A stretch of DNA of 64,000 nt from assembly GCA_914767715.1 (NCBI GenBank), contig OU612068.1, positions 9,114,001-9,178,000 of the forward strand, in the 5' to 3' direction. This DNA is from Membranipora membranacea (lineage: Eukaryota > Bryozoa > Gymnolaemata > Cheilostomatida > Membraniporidae). How positions within the stretch are numbered: position 1 is the stretch's first letter; every line of letters starts with the position of its first letter. The notes under the pieces are model-generated. The model was not told the DNA's origin and did not search any database. It saw only the letters and a program-made list of their open reading frames with translations. Made by a program: the position numbers and the translations under genes. Shown piece by piece: positions 46,928-59,300 of the stretch.

Positions 46928-49900
46928 CTAAACAATATCTGATTCTCTTCTTAGTAAGCTATGATATTCTCCACTGCTAGCGGTCTCACTAGGCTCGACA
47001 GCGTGATCTGTTCCGCTGTCAGTTATATCTCCGTCATCATCACTAGTAAAAAGTGGTGGCAAAGGGGTTTTGAAGTTATTCAGTGGTGAAGTCTTTGATA
47101 TACTGGTGGGGCTACACGGCATTGATACACACATCCTATTGTTCGCTGACATCGAGGGAGAAGGTACAGCAAGACTTTGGCTTTTTGTCAGCGGTTTATG
47201 AACATCACTGTTATCATTTAGAGAAGTCATCGCTGTGCCTCTTGGTAATGTCTCACACGATAGCTTCAATCCTACTTTTTCTTTCTTCTTGTCGCTGGCA
47301 GTTTTAGCATGTTTAGACTTGGAGAAGCCCAATCTCTGAGAAACCCACTTGAACTTTTTCATCACATCAGATTGCATGAGATCAAAGCACATAGCAACAC
47401 AAGCAAGACCAACCAATACATAGATAGCACAGAAGACCTGCTCCTTGTTACTGTTTTCTTCTCCATATGAATCGAGACCAGGTACATAATCCCCAAAGCC
47501 AATAGTAGTGAGAGTAACAAAGCAGAAGTAGGCACCTTCATCGATTTCCCATCCCTCCCAAGCAGAAAACATCAAAGCACCCCCTGCTATATACGCTCCC
47601 ATCACAACCAGACACAGATAAGTCGGTACTGCTGTACCATGGTCCAAACTGAGCTCATACTTGGCTCCAATATTCCTCTGCCATAGCTTCCATAAAGTGT
47701 ATGACTTGTAGCGCTTGCCCCCGATGACTATAGAACTCTGCTTCCTGGCTTCTGTGCCGATGACTAAAGCGCCAATGGCATCATCTATCTCAGCGTTGTT
47801 TGTCTTGTTCTTTCTTCGGAGGGTTTGTTTTCTTGCCAGACATGAGAGGCAGCACACAGCACAGCAGCAGGTATGGTATATAACTCTGAAGGCTATGGCA
47901 AAGGCGTGTCCCAGTTTGGCTATGCACATGAATGTCAGAGGTAGTCCTATGATGCAGTACACAATGGTTATCATTCTCCCGCTTACAGTTTTTGGAGTAA
48001 CATGGCCATAACCTACAACAAAGAAAAAAGCAGCATAGGACCAGTTCTCAAATATAATCACTATTCATAAAATCGAAAGGATGATAATTTCTTCTTAGCA
48101 AACAAGAGTGTGGGTTTTCATGTAAAGCATTAAGGAAATGAAAACCATAGTATTGTCTGAATCGATTTGAGCTGTTGAATTATTTTTTGCAGCAGAAAAT
48201 TGGTGAGAGTTGTACCCCTTATTTTGTTGAAAGACAACTCTAATTTCATCCATATTTCTGCCATTACCTTAACAAACGTTGGACACAAATCAAAACCATA
48301 ATTGTGCTTTGCAAGTATGTGGTATACAATAAAAGTGAAAAATAAAAGGAACAGAAATTTTGGAGGGAAAGGGTGATTAAAGTAATGGGTCTGCAATGAG
48401 CAGGTCAGCCCACATTTCGTTGTGAATGAAATTTTTCGGTTATCTCAATTGCAATAATAGGGAGGAGTTTCTTCTGTATAGCCCAGTCTACATACTTGTA
48501 ACATTGTTCTTGAAGTGTGCATCGATTTTTAATAATTACTTTAATTCTCTCGAAGCACCTACGCATTCCAGTAATTATTTTCAGGCCAGTGAAGAAATAA
48601 AAAGTAATCAAAGACCATATGCTGGCCACCCTGGCTAATTGCAATTAGTTTATTAAGACAGCGCCTAATTTTATAATTCCAAACTTACAAACATGTCGGA
48701 GTATTGAAATATCATGTGCTCCAATACATTAACCCTGACGAAGCAAAGTGCCTTATAGTTCAACAGCGCCGAAGATTTATAAATAATTTGAAATACATTA
48801 TTACAAAATCATCAGTCATTAGGCCACTCTGAAATGTTCTGTATACATAATAAAGGCATCCTCAGCGAATCATAACATCACACGTTTATCTGGCACGTAG
48901 GCCGAGAAACAAACTCAACAAACTTATTTTGGTGAGATAAAGGTCTGCCTGTCAGCGCCTCTCACCACCGACAGCCTTTGATGTCTCGCAGTATTGGAGA
49001 AGGTTGCTGTTGCTGCCTTCTCATGAGTACAGTTCAAGCATTATTTATAAAATATGAGATGAATCACAAAGCAGCAAACATCAGTTTTGTTTGGAAAGTT
49101 TTAAGTGCCGCAATCTGTCTGCGGAAATCACCCATCGACTAATAACTAATATGTGTACTATTGTATTTACATATTAGATTATTGCATGAGATCTGGTTTA
49201 GAATACCTTCTGGGAGTTCATTACTTTGGCTGATGATATCAGATAAGCGCAGAGTGCCTCGGCTGGTCAAATTGAGTGGCAGAATAGGAGCTCAACAGCT
49301 CATCGTTACCAGTATAATCAAGTTAAGAATCCCCTGCCCAAGTGAGCAAATGTCAACAACACGGAGATGGAAAGTTTCTATAGATCTTTGGACAAAAAAA
49401 AAGTGTATAGATTTTGTGACATTTAGATAGTTTTGCTAATCCTATGTGTTGAATTATCTTAGAATTAGAATAGTTACAGAGTTACACAGAGTTCCTTCAG
49501 AACAGATCGGCTGCCTGGAAAAAAGATTTGTTCAAGATTGTTTCATATGATGCAACTATAAGGCAGAGTAGCTATTCAGTTATTGGACATTGTAAAATAG
49601 TCTAAATTAAAAATTGGGATCGAATCAAAAGATTGAAAAATGGTACTGATTGCAAATAGTTTGAACTGCCACTTCCAATCACTATTACAGATAATGATTG
49701 GTAGCGAAATGCTATATACAAACTCAGACCAGAGTTGAATAACTCCCTAATCATACACAGAAAGAATATAAGTTGAACATGTGTTTTCTCAAAGTAAGAA
49801 GAACAGTTAGTCCCTCCTGTAAAGTAAACACTTACCTATGGTGGTGATTGCTGATACAGCATACAGCAAAGCCTCTGAATATCTCCATTTAGGTTTGTAA

Positions 49901-50919
49901 CCATCCTCAGGAAGTTTACCGTCCCATTGAAAATTGGTAGACTCATTATGTATCTGGCCCTGGTATTTGATAAGCAACTCGAATGCTTTAATACACCACT
50001 TAATGTCCATAGAGCTCTGTTTGCTGCACCATTCTTGACTGTCATTGCGTTTGTCAAGCTGCCGATAAGGTGCAATAGCTGCCGCTGCTTCAAAGTTAGG
50101 CGGAGAATCAAATCCTGAGTAGTTAAGTTGCCTGATCTGCTCAGCATCGGCTGGTGAGTTGAAAACAGTCAAAGGCTTGGAAGTAGGCGTTGGAGTGCTT
50201 AGAGACTGGTCGTCATTGTTGGAAATTTTAGATGGCAGTACCTTTATATCAACTTGAATACCTGAAGGTTGGAGCTTGCTATACTCCATAGTGAGGTTCC
50301 ATATGTCTTGCAGGTACTCCTAAAATAGAACAAACGCTTAAAATAAACACTTTTACATAACTGGTTTTTATTGATCACAATTCAGCCAAAATTAAGATTA
50401 GAATTTGGTTTACTAAATTACGACAACTATTGAGATTTGCAATACCCCAAATAGAATGAAGAGATGAATTATAACATTGTCAACCTTGGCGGTAAGTAAG
50501 GGGGTTTCTCTTCCATTTTAATAGCTTAGTCGCCACAATCGTTAACATTAGTGGAAAACGGCCACTGAATTTTGTATAGCAATGATATTGATAAGGCGTA
50601 ACTGGAGGAAGAATTCTGAAAATTTCTACATTCTTGTATGGTGTTTTTATACCATAAAAAATGCACTAATAAACACATAAAGAATCAATGAGCAACCAAC
50701 CTCCTGAACACCGTAGACTCTGTTCCGTGTGTCCTTCATTTGGTTTACTTCGTGATCCAATTCCAGCTTCAGAAAAATCAGACCTCCAACAGCCGAGTAT
50801 GTCACAACCGCGACGATTAATCCAATGGTAGAGAAGGCGAGGGATATAAATGAGCTACAGCATTTACCACACCTACTGCAGCGAGAGTCAGCATTACGTT
50901 TGATCTTTGAAGACGGCAT
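46928..50919 (-). CDS. Two-pore-domain potassium channel
   Basis: This is a K2P background K+ channel of the plasma membrane that sets resting potential. Three exons (50701-50919, 49836-50319, 46928-48012) join to 595 aa. M1 is at about residues 24-50 (FISLAFSTIGLIVAVVTYSA). A long outer loop of about 165 residues with several N-glycosylation sites (NLT, NYS, NDS, NES) and Cys leads to pore 1, YAVSAITTIGYGHVTPKT, whose selectivity filter is split by the phase-1 intron TIG|YG. M2 is RMITIVYCIIGLPLTF. After an intracellular linker of about 100 residues come M3 (YLCLVVMGAYIAGGAL), pore 2 (CFVTLTTIGFGDYVPG) and M4 (VFCAIYVLVGLACVAM). The C-tail is long, Ser/Thr-rich and likely phosphorylated. The M1-P1 loop is far longer than the usual ~60-80 residues. 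I cannot place it in a KCNK subgroup. The 1.8-kb intron 48013-49835 shows nothing else. Confidence 0.94.
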
Positions 50920-53385
50920 TGTGGAGAACGTCCAGAGTAACTCTTTTAACTGTCTGAGATGGTTCGTTGTGCTGCAATCCTGGCTATGAACGATAGGATG
51001 TCATTTTGAATAAGATGGCACTAGAAGGCTGATAACAACTTTCACTGGTACGTGAGAAGGTTGTGTTATTATAAAATATCTATTTGTCTATTTAGTGAGA
51101 ATAAATGAGTTTACTGGATGACCTGTAAGCCTAACAAAAGTCAGAACTTCCTACCCTTAGCTGCGAAGGGTAGTATCCTAACTTTGTAGCAGTGACTCTC
51201 CGCACGAGCCTCTCATCTCAGCTATCCCTTCTCAAGTTCGGTCTTATTGGCAGGTGATGCGGTATTTACTCTGAAGATCAATCAACCTTGCTGAATTTAA
51301 ATATTAATAAATGTAGTTCATCGAGAGCAGCGGTGTTCGCCTCTTGCTTGCCACCTATGATCGAATTTAACTAGCAAATAGCTAGCACATAAGATAGGTA
51401 TAAATAAATAATTGACTCCTCAAAAATAATTTGATCAATTTGTGGATAGAATAAAAGCATAAAAACAAACATACACACATATCATTTTAATATAACGTAC
51501 GCTGTACCTCATTACGTTCACAATAGCAGACAGTAGATACCTTATTTCCATCATCATCGACAAAGCAGCTATTAGGAGGGGTAAGAGATCCCCGCAGGTC
51601 AACATAGACAGATAGTACATAAGTCTAAGCGTTTATTAGCTCATGCTCATCCAGTATAATTCCGAATCAAGTTAATCGTTTTGAACGGATTTTGATTGGC
51701 CAATATAATACTTACCATCACAATACTAGTATAATAGGATTATGGTGTTATCATCATATATTATTTTATATATTATTACTAATTACAGCTACATTACTGT
51801 TGTAAGAATTGATGAGGGTGACTGCATTGTTAAGCTGTGCCCCAAAGAGTCTTGCTTGCATTGTAAAAATTTATCCCCCTCATTCTTCGCCACATCCCAA
51901 ACCACAGGCAGCGAAATATAAGTTGCTTTAGGGGCACGGCTGCAATATCCGCGCCAGGTTGCTCTCTGTTTGCAGACAGGTTGGAGCACACCTTTATTCT
52001 GGAACTTCCGGGATCATAGTAAATTAAATTACACCATTCTATGAAATTGACCTGCAGATATACAGTAGCCATATGCTTGGTTATTTAGCCTATTCTTGAT
52101 AGTAATAGTAAATGCAGTGCTGTAAATTTACCAGGTAAACTCATAATAACTCCTTCTCATCTTTAATTACAGGAATTCAAAGATAGTGTGATCAGATATT
52201 CATGTGTTGATGATAGTAGGACATGAATATGGCACCTCAATTGCTTGGGACACATTAGCACGGTCAGGATCAAGCAAAAATAATAAAAACAATAAAATAC
52301 TCCTTGATTATTAATATTATTTATTATGACATGATATGCGCTTACATAAAAATACATTATTAAAACAAGAATACCATTTATTTGTGCATAATGTTGTGGA
52401 ATCAAAGTGCTCCCCAGTAACACAATGGGAATAAAAAAATTCATTTCTTGAAATTCACATGTTTGCTCAAAATGGCTCAGTAAAAAGAGCAAGTTCTGAA
52501 GTAATAGTAAGTTAAGTATAGACAAAAATATTACATAATAGAACAATATAACAAAACAATGTTAAAACTGGGGCGGCCTGTGTACCGTCCCCTTATCCTG
52601 AACCTTGGTCGATAGGAGGTGGAATTATGCTGTTCCACTAAAATGTTGCTGGGTGCAAGTGTACCACCAAAAGCAAAAACATGTAATCAGTAAAATGGTA
52701 AATGCTAAGTACAAAGGTTAATAATAGAATGTGGTGGTTATTCCCTGCGATTCAAAAACATGATAAACTTTACAACAAAAATATTTGACGGGGGTAAACT
52801 ACGTTGTTCAATCAATGATATGTAAGTAGAAAACGTATAATATGTATCATAGATCATAGACTAAAACAATGGTTGTATAAATATATGTGTATATGTATGT
52901 ACTCATGTATAATGCAGCTAAATGATCACTGGGGAAATAACAATAAGCCCAGGAGCGTCAATATCGGAATGCCCTAGAATAACCTCAACTTTTATGCGAG
53001 GAATCAGGCTATTGTGATGGCATTAAAGTAATATATGAGAAAGGCTACATCAACTTGTATATGTTTAAAATAATATTCAATATGTTGCAATTTCAGACAG
53101 TCGAAAAATATTTGACTTCTTTTTGTGCACAAGATCCCCAAACCATTTATTTACCCATTAGTTTTATTCTTAGAACCTGCACCTTACAAACTCTAGATAC
53201 AATACATGAAAAGAATCTCTACATTTTGGCAGTTATAAAAACATCTTCACTCATCTCTTTGTTACTCTTTGACTCGGGTAGAAAAATACATGCACAGAAC
53301 ATTATTATTATGCCCTTAGCTAGATCTGATTTCCAGCACCTGGAATGCCAAAACATCAAGTCATGACATCTGAACATTGAGACGC
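50920..53385. other. Intergenic region between MYRF and the K+ channel
   Basis: This 2.5-kb spacer holds the K2P promoter and the MYRF 3' UTR. Overlapping minus frames at 51789-52072 (about 80 aa, Trp/Cys-containing) and the hydrophobic AT-rich frame at 52163-52546 match nothing I know. A plus-strand frame at 53055-53366 lies in the presumed MYRF 3' UTR. No RNA gene was recognised. Confidence 0.5.
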
Positions 53386-56300
53386 TTACTCTAGATTGAT
53401 CTGGTTATCAATATTTGCTTCGTCTTTGTTAGAGGTCCCTCCTATGCCCAGTTGAAACGCGACAAAGTCTATATCTTGTGGTGCGCCATAGCACATTCGC
53501 AAAAACCAAATCCTGAATTCAGTGATATGCTCGGAAAGCTCATATGAGCACAATTCCTCTTGCTGTAATCAGAAATAAGCTGAGTTAGTTATAAGCTATG
53601 ACACAAAATGTACGAAGACATTTTGAGAAAAAGAACTCCTTGCTTAGACAGGATAACAAATAATAAAATGTCATATAATATAAAGAAAACTTCAAACAAA
53701 TATTGCAACTCAAGCTTATAATCTAAAAGTGTGCATACCGTGAGTTGATCATTCTTTGTCAGTCTGAAAATGTACACATTCTTCAAGACCTTTCCTACTT
53801 CTATCTCATATTCGGCACCCTGAAAGAAACCAATATCGTACACGTTATTGTATAAGGTATAGTGTGGTATGGTCAATATAAAACTACATCAGCAAGTAAA
53901 TTCAAATATATAGTATAGAAACGGGGCACTGTGAAATGTAGCCAGAAATTATCCTTGCCTATTTTGAATATCTTTACTATCTGATGTGCGCCATTGTTTT
54001 GCTATTGTTGTATTTTAACTAGTTTTAACTTACAAATTCCCCAAGATTTTTAAGTCCCATGTCAATGCTAGGTGTAACATTGAAATTTGGATCCTTTAGT
54101 CTGGAACTGTCATCACAGGCCTCAGCGTAGTATTCCTCAGGCTCTGTGGGTATTTTACACAAAGCCACTTTATTCCACTTTGTGTTTTGACGATCACCAC
54201 CGTTTGGAAAACCTGTAATATATAAAATTCCACACATTCATATATCGCTTTTATGTTTATGCAGCAACAAAACATTAACAGTAAACACAACATTTCAAAT
54301 TGAATGCAGCATTAGTAAAATATGTCCATATGGCAGCTTTGGACTAACACAGTAATTATTTAGGTTTCTGTTTAACGGGATTATATTAGTTTTCTCAACG
54401 GGATGTAAATATTCCAGCCTGTGCCAAGAATTAAAACAATAGCCATTTGGTGCCAGTAGCCGTGGGTTTAGCCTTCGCAGCGATCGCCCTTTAGATATGA
54501 CTTACCAATATTGAGTTTGGCGTTAGTTCCAGGGTAGGAATGGGAGACTTGCACAGCATATGTGAAGTTATAAGATCCTTCCACACAGTCAATACATGCA
54601 GCATCAGTGATGTTATATGCAATCGGCTCAGTCAGACTAATATTCAGCACATTGGCTGGGTTCATCTCCTCTACAACAACAAGTGGGTTAGGTTAGAACA
54701 GAACGCATACATTCATGATGCTCATACACCTATTACTATCTGAGTCTGATGTGTATTTTATAATTGACGATAGAATAGCACAGCACAGGACATTTAAATC
54801 ACAAAGTACTTATTCTATGATAACATTTCTATGGAACTGGTAAACCAAATATTACGGGCTGTTCATCTAATTATGGACTGTTTCTTTAATGACACTCCAC
54901 CAGAGAGAATGCTGTCTCCCAGCAGGCAGTCTCTCAGGGCTATGAGCAAGTACCAACCCTGCAACACAGGCAGTGATAGAGAACACACTATAATGCTCAT
55001 GGCATCCAAATTTCATGCCAAAGTGTGGTGTCTTGGTATAGAGCAAAATATAAAGATGATGTCTTGCCCAACAATAATGACTGGGTGTGAGATACTTTGG
55101 GAGCATCTTGAGAGGCTTCTTTAATGACAATGAAGGATTTAAAACCTCTAAACGAGCTGTCTCTCAGGGCTGTGAGCGAGCACCTTAATCATACTCACCG
55201 ATAACAGCTCTTCTGCGCCTGCCGTATTCTCCCTCATCGTACTTTTCATATGCTATTTCATCGCCTGGAACACCAACACAATTTATGAGCTACATCATCA
55301 TCATCATCATGGCCAATATTATTGTTATATTATATTATTATTAGAATTTCGGCTCTACATTTTCATCCTGACTACAGCGTAAAAACTGATTGCGCAGGAA
55401 AGCCTCTTCTACATGATACTATCTATGTTTGATGTTACATATTACTCGTTTTACGTCACATAGATCATGGAAACAGCGGCAATCAGAAATATTCAGATCA
55501 AACTTTAGCTAACCTGGAGTAGTGTCACCCAAAAGAATTTCATATCCTTTCTGTCCTCGTTCAGCATGAAACAAATCTCCCAGATCTTCAAGAAGTCCAG
55601 CGCCGGCTTGTGTATGACATTGGTTTACACAGTGAGTCCAGTCACAATGTGAACCCGCTATTTCACAGTTCCGTCCCATAAGCCAAGAGGAAGCTGAAAG
55701 ACAGTACAATACATGAATATATATCATGTATTCGGCTTGCAAACGAAACCTTTTCCCTGAAACCCCAACAGCCATATCATATTTTGTTTCAGCCACCATT
55801 ATTATGTATGCGGTTACGATATCCACATATTATTTTGAGATCTATACCATAGAAGAGACAGATATTTGCAGGAGTATAATGTTGCTGCCGGCTTGTAACA
55901 GCACACTTTAATGTTGCTGCCGGCTTGTAACAGCACACTTTAATTCTCGCAAATATTCACTCAACCTCGTTATTTTTTATTAACTCCCACCATCGCTAGT
56001 GAAGTTTGGTCACCAAAAAAACTAACTCAACTAATATCCACCTAATATTTTATCCTCTAGGGAAGTCCACGTTGAGTTCAGTTTAATGATTTCTACCAAA
56101 ACACTAGACTGAATGAAAAAATGAATGTTACTGTATTATTATTCAACACAATTGTAATATAAAAAAGAAACTTAAATATAGTACTCACCAACTGATGGGG
56201 CTGGGGTGGTTTTAAACGAGTCGAATCCACTGTAAAATAGAATTAAGAAATCAGCAGACTTCAAACATTAATCCTTATGGTATTTCAAGAATCAATATTA

Positions 56301-59300
56301 AATAATCTGGGCTTTTACCAAGCAGGGACATGGATCTGGAACAATCATCATGTCCCAGCCCCAGTTCAATTGTCTTTTAATAGTAGGACTATAATGGAAA
56401 GTTAGTGTACATAGTTTACGATAGAAGAGAATCATGAATAGAACAGGGGGATGTTGAGCACTCAAAAGATAAATATGGTTTGAGAAATGATATTAGTTGC
56501 TACATATTCGATTAGGTACACTCTAAATTCAATGTGCCCGAGTAACGTTATGGTTATTGGTGCAACATCCAACAGATAATGTGCTTCGGTACTGATTGTG
56601 ATATATTAGGCTAACACCAGTCGCTCAGAGGGGCAACAATTCTCATTTCATCTCAAAATCAGGATTTGGTAGCTGAGCTATACAATAATAAGTCATATAG
56701 CTAGGGTGTTCATTTTTCGAGATCAAATCACATTTTCCAGGCCATGTGGATCGTTAATATCAGTCACAAAGAAAAGAAATGATAGTAATGGTAGTAAACA
56801 CTATTCACAGTCTAATGAAATGAGTAGGGTGATGAGCAAATCACATGCCATCGAGCTAGGTGCATCAAACTAACACCACAAGTCAAAATGTGCCTCTGCT
56901 TTTACCTTCCCGGTTTGGCAAAACCACCAGGTATTCTAAAATCTGAGCCTCCGAGAATACCCATATCACCAAAAGTCATACCGGGTGTGGTTTGGACTAC
57001 GGTGGGTGGGATGCGAGTACGACCTCGCGTTGTTGGTCTGAAAAAACAGCACTCTCAAGTTTAATACATGCATGCTAATCAGGCATTCCATCTGCGAACA
57101 AAAACGAAATTTCCATAAGAATTTTGTATAGTTGACTAAAGAAAGAACATAATGTTTCCAAGACTTACTTCTGCTTCCCTTCAATGAAACTTGACTCCGG
57201 GCTTTGGTTTGTTTGATCTTCCGATTTCTCAAGAAGCAGCATAGCAAGAATTACACCAACACTGAAACAAAGAATGGACAATTCATAATAAATACATGTA
57301 CATTAACAGATGCAGGGGCAAACCTTATTCTCCTTATGTAAAAAAAAGCATCACCTCTATTTTGGTAACTATCAGGGATGTGATTGAGGAAGTCCATAAA
57401 AGGTCGGAGACTTTGTAGAACTGCTCGCTTGTTTGGGAATTTCTCCCTGGAGGTATGCTTATTTTACTCCACTTGTTGTAAAATGTAATGTAAAATCATA
57501 TGAATCACACAGGGCCTTTTACTTACCAGGCGACCATTACAAAGACGAGAACGAATATGAGGATCTGTAGGAACTTGTTGGAGCAGACGCCACCAGATCC
57601 TGCAGATTTACCCTTAGTTAGAGAAGAACAAGCCTCGCCGGCACCACGTCTCTTCCTCCTTACTGTCACATGACTGCAATGAAGAGATAAATAGATCATT
57701 AAACACCTGAATACCTAACCAAACAACAAACAAAAGCTTCTAATGTACAGTAAAGGGGTCTCATTTGAGGTTCATTCTTGGCCTTGTAATTACTTTCACA
57801 GTTCAGAGTGTTATTAACGTACGAGGCAAGAAGGTGTCAATATCTTAGTTTAGTGCTGCTCTGTGTCATTCTCAATTTGGTTATTGTTAAAACCCAAGAT
57901 GTCCTTCAAAATCCAGGTAAAAATGTGTGAAGGTAATCCCCTTATGAAAGTAAATACATTATATTAAGATTATATAGTAGTGCATTTACCTAATAGTGCT
58001 TATGCTTGTGACATGACTGAGATCAGAATCGGCAGAACCTGTAGAACGAAGACTTCCTATCCTCTTCAACTTCTTCAGCTTCTGATTAAACCTCTCTAGA
58101 TATGTTATCTTATTCTCCAGAGAGTCTGTGACATTTACTAACTCTTTAACTGCACCCAGACTCTCCATAAACAGTCGATTCTGTAACAGATCATGACCAG
58201 ATTAAACCCTGTTGATAATTAGTGAGCTACTTACGAGTTGTTGATTAGACTGTTGAGGCGGTGAATGAGAGCCATGGGGATGAAGCATCAATGAATCATT
58301 CAAATAAATTCCACATTATTGAGGAGTTGACGATCACATACAATATTATTGGAGTTACCCCCTTTTTGTAACAAACATCAATGAGAAAACTAAGTAATCA
58401 ACATTATGAAGCCGATAATTGATGGTGTGAGATAATTGAGGTGATAATATTCTTGTTATTCGAAAAAACAGCATCAATTAAAATTCCACATTAACTGTAG
58501 GAGTGGATGTGAACTAAGATCAATATTTGAGGTATGTGTGTATGTTTGATATTCACACTTTGAAGCCATTTTGTTGGGAAATGCAAATGAATCTCACCTT
58601 GTCAACAACTTTCAATTTGTTGATAACTTCTCCTGTAGGGAGATGTACATCTGTGGTTGTTTTCACGGCCTCTGGAATGACAACTTCGAGTTCCTGTGCG
58701 ATGACACCAGTCTCGATCTGATTTGGGTCATCCAACCCGACTGCATTGGCAAACTCCTCTGTGTATCGGTAGTTATATAACTGAATGTTTTGTAGGTTCT
58801 TAAGCTGCTCTTTTGTATCGGTCTACAAATGATAATATCAAATGACCACTGACCAAAATAGTGGAGCACAATCAGCTAAAAGATCATAAAATTGTTTCAG
58901 GTGGGTTTCTTCTTCAAAGCAGGTATCCAGAAAATCAATGGGTTTCAGTTTTCCAATTACTTGATGTCACAAAACCACGATCCCCTTCAGCCTACACACT
59001 TGCCAACATAACCCCGAACCCCAAATTACTTTTGGTTTGTTCAGGATATACAAGGTACTTTTTGACAGGTAAAGGATATCACGCTGAGACAGATGTATGT
59101 TTGATAACCCCATCAAAACTTCCGTTCATAGAAACAGGGAATCTTGACACATCTGATAGGCTGACAAGTCACAACAAGTCACAGGAAGAGGAGGAGATTA
59201 GTATATAATGATTAAATGATTAAAGGGCTTAACTTCTCTTAACTTCTCATATGTCACAGAAAATGCAAGCAAAAATAGTATGACATGGCTAAATGCAACG

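Noticed and set aside
51789-52072. Two overlapping minus ORFs with Cys and Trp
   Set aside because: No domain, no splice partners, and both frames are equally open. They could be promoter or 5' UTR sequence of the K+ channel.
52163-52546. 127-aa hydrophobic minus ORF
   Set aside because: It is T/A-rich low complexity without recognisable membrane-protein motifs.
54890-55193. Repeated CTCTCAGGGCT(A/G)TGAGC(A/G)AG around a MYRF exon
   Set aside because: Only about 22 bp are shared between the two sites; too short to call an element.
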